Shown piece after piece: positions 58,612 to 64,000 of a stretch of 64,000 nt of DNA. The position numbers and the translations under genes are program-made. Below the pieces are notes generated by a model that worked only from the letters and a program-made list of their open reading frames with translations, was not told the DNA's origin and made no database searches. The first letter of the stretch is position 1. Each line of letters begins with the position of its first letter. Origin of the DNA: Nocardiopsis sp. JB363 (GTDB lineage: Bacteria; Actinomycetota; Actinomycetes; Streptosporangiales; Streptosporangiaceae); assembly GCF_900143625.1 (NCBI RefSeq), contig NZ_FRFF01000097.1, positions 57,235 through 121,234 on the forward strand, given 5' to 3'.

Positions 58612-58841
58612 CGGAGGCGCTCGAGCCGGGTGAGAGGAACCCGCTCGAGGCTCTGCGGATAGTCGTTGCCGTCGAGGAGCTCGTCGTAGACGTCCTGGCC
58701 CATCGAGTAGAGGGCCGCGTCCGGGTGGAGGGACACCAGGGTCTCGGCGTGGAGGTACTCCGGCTTGCCGGACCTGAGAAGTGCGCCGTCGGTGTAGAGG
58801 GCGTTGAACCATTCGCTGGCGATGATGGTGATCTGAGGCAT
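58608..58841 (-). CDS. Small hypothetical protein
   Basis: It encodes 77 residues from an ATG at 58841. Mixed strands and helices with a YSMGQDVYDELLDGN segment. Followed by a coupled peptide gene. The function is unknown. Confidence 0.7.
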   Translation of the reverse strand: MPQITIIASEWFNALYTDGALLRSGKPEYLHAETLVSLHPDAALYSMGQDVYDELLDGNDYPQSLERVPLTRLERLR

Positions 58842-58854
58842 CAGTTGCCGTTCC

Positions 58855-59034
58855 TTACTCTCTCCTGGTGCGGGTCTGGATATGCGTCCGGGCTGGCGAG
58901 GGGATCCATGCGAGCGCGTGGTACGGATCAGGACGGACGTAGGTACCGGGGTGGATCCCGAGGTTCGTCACCAAGAAGACGGTGTCGCCGTCCTCGTCGG
59001 CGCCGGGCTCGATACCGAGGATCTCGGCCAGCAC
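58855..59034 (-). CDS. Small hypothetical protein, start uncertain
   Basis: The end at 58855 is clear; I chose the GTG at 59034, giving 59 residues (VLAEILGIEPGADEDGDTVF...). A strand/turn pattern and a basic tail are visible. The frame stays open upstream into the PcfJ-like gene. Confidence 0.5.
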   Translation of the reverse strand: MLAEILGIEPGADEDGDTVFLVTNLGIHPGTYVRPDPYHALAWIPSPARTHIQTRTRRE

Positions 59035-59059
59035 CGAAGTGCTTGTGGGGAGGCTTCTC

Positions 59060-60786
59060 TCATGCAGACACTGGCACGTGCAGACCTTCGGTGCCCAGGG
59101 CGTGCCGGGCGACGGGGATCCCGGCGGTGGTGAAGGCGTCAAGCAGCGCCTGGGCGCCGCAGGAACCGAGCTCCTTGATCGCATCGCGGTTGTTCTTACC
59201 GAGGAACTGGACGATCCCTTCTTCGCGCTGGATCTGAACGTTGAGGCGCACTCGCTCGCCCTCGTCGACTACGGCCGCAAAGACGTCGAGACCGAGCTCG
59301 TGGGCGTAGCCGCCGATGCAGTTGTTCATCACCGATCCCCAGTGGGCCAAGGTCTCAGCATCTACGGCGACTTTCACGCGGAAGGTGCCTGCGGTCAGGC
59401 CGTCGACCCTCTCGGTCAGTTCGGTCGCCCAGGTGGCCCGCTCCCTCTCGCGCTCGATGCGCTTGAGACGATATCGCTCGGCGGCTTCGGCCTGCTCGCG
59501 CTCGCGAGCGTTCTTGAGCGCCAGGCGATACTCGGTGAGGAAGGCCTCGGCGCGTTCGCGCACAGCCGGATCCTTCCACTGCTCCCACGTCACGAGCTCG
59601 GTGTCCGCGCGCTCGAGCTGTTCAACGCTGTGGTTGTAGGCGTCCATCGCGCGGCGGCTGCGGGCCTCAGACGCCAGGGTGTCCATCGTCGCGACCGCCC
59701 GATTCTCCCTGGGGCTGCACAGACGAGCGAACGGTAGCTGGCGCGTCAGGTTCTCGAGGTCTCGCGTGCTGCGGATGCGCTTCTGCCCGCGGCCCGCAAT
59801 GAGCTCGGGCAACAGACCGAGATCGACGAGCTGGGCATCAGGTCGGCCCATCGAGCGGACCGTATCGCGCATGACGTGCATCGCTGTCCGGGCATCCTCA
59901 GCCAATATCCGTCTGAGGATCGGCTGGGGAACTCGGCGCAGCAGCGCACGGACCATCGTCAACTCGTGCGACTTGAACGGAAGCATCACAGCCGGCGGCG
60001 TCCGTGACATCGACTCGATGATCCAGTCGATCGGAACGAGGCCACGAAAGGCGCAGAACCAGTTGAGAATTCCGAAGTTGTCACTGATGTTGTGATCGAA
60101 CGGCCGTGTCAACCTCTCGACCTCGCGGACCAAGGGTCTGCGGACTCGGGTGACACCGAAGACGTTCGTGGTGACCTGGCGGTGGTCGGTCGCGTCGAGG
60201 AAGAAGGTATGGCCGGCCAGACCGAGCGAGAGGCCGTTAGGGTTGATCAGCAACGGGAACCGCTCCTTGGCCACTGGTAGATCGCCGATGACATCTACAA
60301 TGTCATCAATGACGCTCTCGAGTGTCTCGCGCGAGATCTGCCGAAGCCAGCTCTGCGTGCGTATCCCGACCGCAGGACTCTCGACGACACGTACCGTGCG
60401 ATCGCCGCCGTAGTGATGGAGACCGAAGCGACCATCGAGTCGGCGCAGCTCGGTGGCTATCTCTGTTGTATTGCCGCGAAAGAGGGGGCGGGTGATGACC
60501 TTCTTCCCCCGGTGTCGAAGATCCTCAGAACGACGAGATCTCGTTGGGTCCGCAGGAGCGAGAACCCTGCTTCCCGCCTCCAGTAACGGAACGTCTTGCC
60601 TGATCCGCGGAGGCGGTGGACGTGGTGCGTGACGGAGCCTACGACGGACACCCGCCCGTCGGCGTTCGTGCGTGCGGCGATGCGCAAGCTCGCACCGGAG
60701 GTGACCCCGTCGAGGTCGGGCTCGGCCGCAGCGGCGTCGTCGAAGTACTTGATGTGGAGTAGGACACGCTCATCGATTGCAAGCAT
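59060..60786 (-). CDS. PcfJ-like protein, frameshifted in a C5 run
   Basis: An ATG at 60786 with GGAGG upstream opens MLAIDERVLLHIKYFDDAAA. The frame changes at the C5 run at 60506-60510; continuing in the new frame (GKKVITRPLFRGNTTEIATE) joins without a stop to the 404-codon frame ending at 59060. The C-terminal part has the PcfJ pattern WGSVMNNCIGGYAHE followed by IVQFLGKNNRDAI. PcfJ-like proteins occur in plasmids and phages and are of unknown biochemical role. The corrected protein is about 575 residues. Confidence 0.7.
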
Positions 60787-60838
60787 GATGACCTCCAAAG
60801 GGGTTGGTAGGACTCATGAACAGCGGTTACGGCGAAGA

Positions 60839-60880
60839 CGCTGAGACCCCTGTCGCCTTAAGGCGACAGGGGTCTCAGCG
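60839..60880. repeat. Perfect 42-bp palindrome
   Basis: The two 21-base arms meet at CCTT/AAGG with no mismatch. It lies between a doubtful frame ending at 60919 and the PcfJ-like start. It could be a terminator or a cruciform-forming site. Confidence 0.8.
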
Positions 60881-60918
60881 GTGATCGGTTGGCCTTCAAC
60901 GTCCGGTGGCAAAGTCGG

Positions 60919-61095
60919 TCAGTAACTCGGTGAAGACTCGAGATCATGGCGTACACACACGAGCATCCAAAGGGTTGCGGATATGAGGCCTCCAAGAGAG
61001 TCGAGGTTGCTCTCCGCTGAGGCCAGTCCCGGATCGACTTCGTCGATCGGAGAGACGGAAAAGATAGGGGAATCCGTCGCTGGGTCACCGGTGAC
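60919..61095 (-). CDS. Doubtful reading frame
   Basis: A stretch of 59 codons (VTGDPATDSPIFSVSPIDEV...) looks coding and ends in a TGA at 60919, but no ATG or GTG start with a ribosome site is found. It may be a remnant. Confidence 0.3.
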   Translation of the reverse strand, partial: VTGDPATDSPIFSVSPIDEVDPGLASAESNLDSLGGLISATLWMLVCVRHDLESSPSY

Positions 61096-61190
61096 CTCGG
61101 GGCGTCGACAACGCTGGCCCCCGGGCCTATGCCGCCGTGACGGGGCCGGGGCGCGGGTCCACGCGGGCCTCCAGCCAGGCCCTCGTGGAG

Positions 61191-61241
61191 AAAAAAGAAG
61201 CCTCCCCGCCAGCAACCGCGGTTGCTGGCGGGGAGGCTTCT
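61191..61241 (-). terminator. 46-bp perfect palindrome with T6 tail
   Basis: 61196-61241 is a perfect palindrome (23-base arms centred on CCGCGG). On the minus strand six T follow. It lies 39 bases after the NADAR stop at 61280 and is a textbook intrinsic terminator of unusual length. Confidence 0.85.
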
Positions 61242-61279
61242 CTGTCGTACAGCAGGGACGCGGAGATGAGCTCGTCGGG

Positions 61280-61729
61280 TTAGCTCACCCGCTGGTGGGC
61301 GCGAATGGCCATGATCAATTCGCCGAGCATGTTCTGGCCGGAGGTTTGAGCGTGCCGGTCGCAGAAGCAGTCGCCCCAGAACTGGTCGTGCCAGCGGTTG
61401 GTCTCGACCAGCCGGAGTGATCCGGTGGCCTGGAGCCTGGCACTGTGCTCGGGCACGGAGAACTTCGCCATGAGCACTCGCTGCATTGCCCAGACGCGTA
61501 CTCCGGTATCCCATTCCGTCCGCAGAGTTACGTGCCGTCCGCGCTTCTTGCTCTCCGCTGGTGTCGGGGCAGCCAATACGTGGCGGCGTTCGGCGTCACA
61601 GAGGGTCTTCAGTGCGTTGAAGGCGTGCTCCCCGGACGGCACGTCCGTGTTGAGCTGGGAGACGAAGAAGGACGTGGTGTCGAAGTTCGACAGGAATCCG
61701 AGCTGGCCGTTGAACATGGGGGTGAGCAT
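61280..61729 (-). CDS. NADAR-domain protein (YbiA-like)
   Basis: It encodes 149 residues from an ATG at 61729 with AGGAGG upstream. FLSNF near the N-terminus, SGEHAFNALK, and LVETNRWHDQFWGDCFC...GQNMLGELIMAIR match the NADAR fold. NADAR proteins act on riboflavin precursors or remove ADP-ribose from guanosine, as in DarT-related defence. No DarT-like toxin is visible beside it, so it may be a counter-defence enzyme. Confidence 0.85.
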   Translation of the reverse strand: MLTPMFNGQLGFLSNFDTTSFFVSQLNTDVPSGEHAFNALKTLCDAERRHVLAAPTPAESKKRGRHVTLRTEWDTGVRVWAMQRVLMAKFSVPEHSARLQATGSLRLVETNRWHDQFWGDCFCDRHAQTSGQNMLGELIMAIRAHQRVS

Positions 61730-61756
61730 GGTGGTCCTCCTGGTGGTTGCGCGCCG

Positions 61757-61904
61757 TGGCGCTCGCGGGGATCGAACCCGCGACCTCTCGTGCGTCGCCC
61801 TGCGCCGGGCCTGTCGCCTGGGTCTGCCCTCCCGGTGGTCGCGATGCGGAGTCGAACCGCGGGCAGTCAGAACGCCGAGTGCTCTGCCGCTGAGCTAGAG
61901 CGCC
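61757..61904 (-). tRNA. Rearranged tRNA-like sequence
   Basis: The 5' part (from 61904) has an acceptor strand GGCGCTC, TA, and a D-arm GCTC...GAGC. The matching 3' acceptor GAGCGCC and T-arm (GCGGG-TTCGATC-CCCGC) lie at 61757-61785, 148 bases away instead of about 73. Between them is a second T-arm (GCGG-TTCGACT-CCGC) followed by an acceptor end with CCA (near 61838). It looks like parts of two tRNA genes fused by recombination. The anticodon loop cannot be assigned safely; TTCTGAC would give CUG. Confidence 0.5.
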
Positions 61905-62003
61905 GAAGATCTTCTTCGGGGAAACCCCGGCGAGGCTGTGCCGAGCCCTGCGGAACGCCGGCGGGATCGTTCCTCTGGGCTACACAGGTGGCAGTGAACA
62001 GGC

Positions 62004-62128
62004 CTAGATCCAGGTGCAGTCACACCGGGCGTAGAGGTCCTCGCGTGCGTCGGACTTGGCCGCGACGGCCGCATCGCCCCCCCCCCCCGTCTGTGCGGTG
62101 CCGCTCTGGCCCACATGTGGTCGGACAT
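62004..62128 (-). pseudogene. Small gene with a G12 tract, out of frame
   Basis: It starts at an ATG at 62128 with AAGGAAAA upstream as MSDHMWARAAPHRR, enters a 12-base G run (plus-strand C12, 62077-62088), and is coding-like afterwards only one base off (DAAVAAKSDAREDLYARCDC...) to a TAG at 62004. One extra G or two fewer would restore it. Either a phase-variable tract or a homopolymer error. Confidence 0.5.
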
Positions 62129-62139
62129 GGTGTTTTCCT

Positions 62140-62517
62140 TCAGATGAAGATCTGGGTACCGCGCACGATCTCGATGGCCGGGATGCTCAGGCGGTGGCCG
62201 CCGACGGGGTAGGCGGGGTGGTCGGAGGCGACGACGATGCAGTCCCACGAGCCGGAGTGGCGCTTGCGCGGCCGTGGCTCGCGCTGGCGGCCAACGGCCG
62301 GTTCGGTCTCAGCGCGGAACTGGAAGGGCACTACGACGACGCGGTATTCACTCTCTCCGGTAGCCCTCCAGGGCAGCTCGATGAGCAGGTCCTGGGGCCA
62401 CTCGAGGATGGTCACGGGCAGCGTCGACAGCGCATGGGTCTTCGAGCCGGCCGCGGCGGAGGCCAGACGCTCGCGCTCCTGTTCTGCGGTCTCGGTGAAA
62501 GGGCGGATGAATGCCAT
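62140..62517 (-). CDS. Hypothetical protein
   Basis: It encodes 125 residues from an ATG at 62517 with AAGGAG upstream. A helical start is followed by a beta-rich body (ESEYRVVVVPFQFRAETEPA, then SWDCIVVASDHP). No family is recognised. Confidence 0.7.
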   Translation of the reverse strand: MAFIRPFTETAEQERERLASAAAGSKTHALSTLPVTILEWPQDLLIELPWRATGESEYRVVVVPFQFRAETEPAVGRQREPRPRKRHSGSWDCIVVASDHPAYPVGGHRLSIPAIEIVRGTQIFI

Positions 62518-62522
62518 GGTGA

Positions 62523-62624
62523 TCAGTGCTCCTTGTCGGCCTTCTGCTGAGGTCGGTTGATCCGGCGGGCCTTCGTCGAGACGGCTTTGACCTCGTCGCC
62601 GGACTTGACGATGCGCGTGGTCAT
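62523..62624 (-). CDS. 33-residue basic peptide
   Basis: It starts at an ATG at 62624 with GGAGG five bases upstream and reads MTTRIVKSGDEVKAVSTKAR... to a TGA at 62523. It is rich in Lys and Arg. It lies between two co-directed genes. Confidence 0.6.
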   Translation of the reverse strand: MTTRIVKSGDEVKAVSTKARRINRPQQKADKEH

Positions 62625-63255
62625 GACGGCCTCCAGGCGGTGATGATGTCTTTACGAAGAAGCTCCCGAGCTCGGCTGCGCCGAGCCTGACGAGCACGAG
62701 AAGTGCGGTGGCAAGCCTCGGAGTCGTAAACCACCCTCGCCTCATCCTTCATGGGGGCTTCATCCAGGGGCACCCGCAGACCCGCATGCTGCTCCGGATC
62801 ATCGACCAGCGGACCGTTCGGCGGGGTGGTGACCACCATGCACGAACCGGGCCCGGGGACGACAACAGTGGGGCCGTGCCCTCGCGCGCGAGCGGAAGAC
62901 CTGCGTGCGCCAGGGCCCGGACCAGAGCGATGACCACGTCGAATCGAGTCACCTCGCCCCACAGCTCGGCCGCCTCCTTCGCGTCATCAGCGCTCGAAGC
63001 GGTGACGGTCATCAATACCGGTTCCCAGGAACCGGGTTCATCGCCGCTGTCGATCTCGCCGTGGCTGTCGACAACCGTCATGCTCACGAGCTCCCCGTCG
63101 TCGGTATCACGGAAGGCGTCCAAGGTAGCCGCAGTCGTGAGCGTGGGGATCGAGCCGATGACAGCTCGGGTGGTGTGCCGCCAAGGGCCATCAACGGTCA
63201 GAGCGCGGTCGGCTATGGTCTTGTCGAGACTGCGGGGCTCTTCGTTCCAGGCCAT
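62621..63255 (-). CDS. Hypothetical protein, frameshifted in a G4 run
   Basis: An ATG at 63255 opens MAWNEEPRSLDKTIADRALT and runs to APLLSS; from a G4 run at 62870-62873 the coding frame changes to TVVVPGPGSCMVVTTPPNGP... and ends at 62621. Corrected, it is about 211 residues with a basic C-terminal tail. The function is unknown. Confidence 0.6.
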
Positions 63256-63334
63256 GAGCGGGCACGGTCATGGCTGGCTCCGGTTTCGTCAACGATGGGC
63301 CCACCGCTGTCCCGAGCGGCTTGCGCTCGGTCAT
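63191..63334 (-). CDS. Possible 47-residue protein
   Basis: A frame from an ATG at 63334 reads MTERKPLGTAVGPSLTKPEP... to a TGA at 63191, overlapping the next gene by about 65 bases. The first half has reasonable codon use. Weak evidence. Confidence 0.35.
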   Translation of the reverse strand: MTERKPLGTAVGPSLTKPEPAMTVPAHGLERRAPQSRQDHSRPRSDR

Positions 63335-63416
63335 CCCCGACCAGCGATGCGTGGCTCGGTCACAGCTGGTCCCATTGTGGTCATGCGCGGCAGGCTTGTG
63401 GCCCCGGCACTGCGCC

Positions 63417-63445
63417 CATCGCCGGGCTGAGGCAGCCCGGCGATG
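63417..63445 (-). terminator. 12-bp stem-loop
   Basis: Arms 63417-63428 and 63434-63445 pair perfectly with a 5-base loop, 47 bases after the minus-strand stop at 63492. Confidence 0.65.
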
Positions 63446-63491
63446 GTCGAGGCTCCCCCCGGGTAGCAGGACCTCGCAATCGCCCTTCGCG

Positions 63492-63937
63492 TCAGGGATG
63501 GTCGCGGGACTTCTTCGTCTCGGTGGTTGCCCGGCCCGCGCTTCTGATGTCAGCGGCCAGGGCTAAGACGAAGTGGGCGGGGGATCCTCGGTGGCGGGGG
63601 TGCCGTGGCAGGCCGGGCACCGGCCCGGTGCCGCGCCCAGGTGGTCGGCTACCACCCGGCGCAGCCCCATCAGGCCCTCCCGCCGGGTGGGCACCCCGTT
63701 GGTGTCGGGGAAGGGGTCGTGGTCGCTGCCCTCCACGTCCCACCGGCGGCCGTCGCGGACCAGGGTCGCGATCCATTCCACGCCGGGCCACCGCTCCCGG
63801 TCGAGGATGGTGTCTAGCACCTGGCGGGGGTCTGCGTCGGGGTCGGGGATGTACAGGGCGTCTACCCGCCCGGCCTGGATCACGTAGGACACGTGCTCGG
63901 GGGCGCGGGACGTGGGCGTGGGCGTGTTGGTTGTCAC
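63492..63937 (-). CDS. Hypothetical protein, frameshifted in a G5 run
   Basis: It starts at a GTG at 63937 with AAGGA upstream. The frame reads SYVIQAGRVDALYIPDPDAD... to a CPACHGT pair. A G5 run at 63579-63583 then separates it from a better continuation (AHFVLALAADIRSAGRATTE...) that ends at 63492; uncorrected it stops at a TAG at 63563. Possible single zinc-binding CxxC. The function is unknown. Confidence 0.6.
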
Positions 63938-64000
63938 GGGGGCGTCCTTTTCCTGGGGCAGCGCTTTGCTGCTCCGGTGTGTAGGGGTGGGGTTGACGGG

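Noticed and set aside
1..64000. Global TAG recoding
   Set aside because: PolB and the AAA gene end plausibly at TAG, no CUA tRNA is visible, and several interrupted genes also carry frameshifts. I keep it only as a testable idea for a subset of genes.
1..64000. CRISPR arrays, insertion sequences, rRNA genes
   Set aside because: I saw no regularly spaced direct repeats with spacers, no transposase and no rRNA-like sequence.

Overview
This window is high-GC DNA with the codon usage of an actinobacterium. It carries an Lsr2-type nucleoid protein at 52.3 kb, an actin-like ParM with a ribbon-helix-helix ParR at 56.6-58.4 kb, and a self-contained replication gene set. I see no phage structural genes, no integrase, no transposase and no ribosomal RNA. 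The best reading is a large low-copy plasmid or phage-plasmid of an Lsr2-containing actinobacterium. The host genus cannot be fixed from the sequence.

Layout. Almost everything from the left end to 52.1 kb is on the minus strand, in long operons with many ATGA, GTGA, TGATG and TAATG stop/start overlaps. (1) 0-14 kb: accessory small genes, including coiled-coil proteins, an HNH nuclease, DUF4314-like and DUF2958-like proteins, small membrane proteins and an AAA ATPase. (2) 14-25 kb: core module 1, with a UvrD-family helicase, a double-AAA+ Clp-like unfoldase, a VWA protein, a MoxR-like ATPase, an archaeo-eukaryotic-type primase and a probable ssDNA-binding protein. (3) 25-38 kb: small accessory genes, many interrupted, with XRE/ImmA-IrrE, PIN, DprA, GNAT and N6-methylase genes and a lower-GC patch near 36 kb. 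(4) 38-47.6 kb: core module 2, with SNF2 helicase, VRR-NUC nuclease, family-B DNA polymerase and D5/SF3 helicase. (5) 47.6-52.6 kb: a striking array of TGTGGTACA repeats, a CPBP protease, a RecJ-like DHH protein and lsr2. (6) 53-58.4 kb: an origin-like region with one perfect DnaA box, a tandem-GntR regulator and a parC/parR/parM partition locus. (7) 58.5-64 kb: minus-strand accessory genes including PcfJ-like and NADAR proteins and a rearranged tRNA-like sequence.

Together the primase, SF3 helicase, PolB, SSB-like protein, RecJ-like protein and accessory helicases could form a replisome largely independent of the host, while ParMR segregates the molecule and Lsr2 silences it. The MoxR, VWA and Clp-like genes look like one protein-remodelling cassette.

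Two quality signals matter when reading the small genes. Several are broken by one-base shifts, usually in C or G runs, which could be assembly errors or decay. At least eight are interrupted by an in-frame TAG at a place where CAG (glutamine) would fit.
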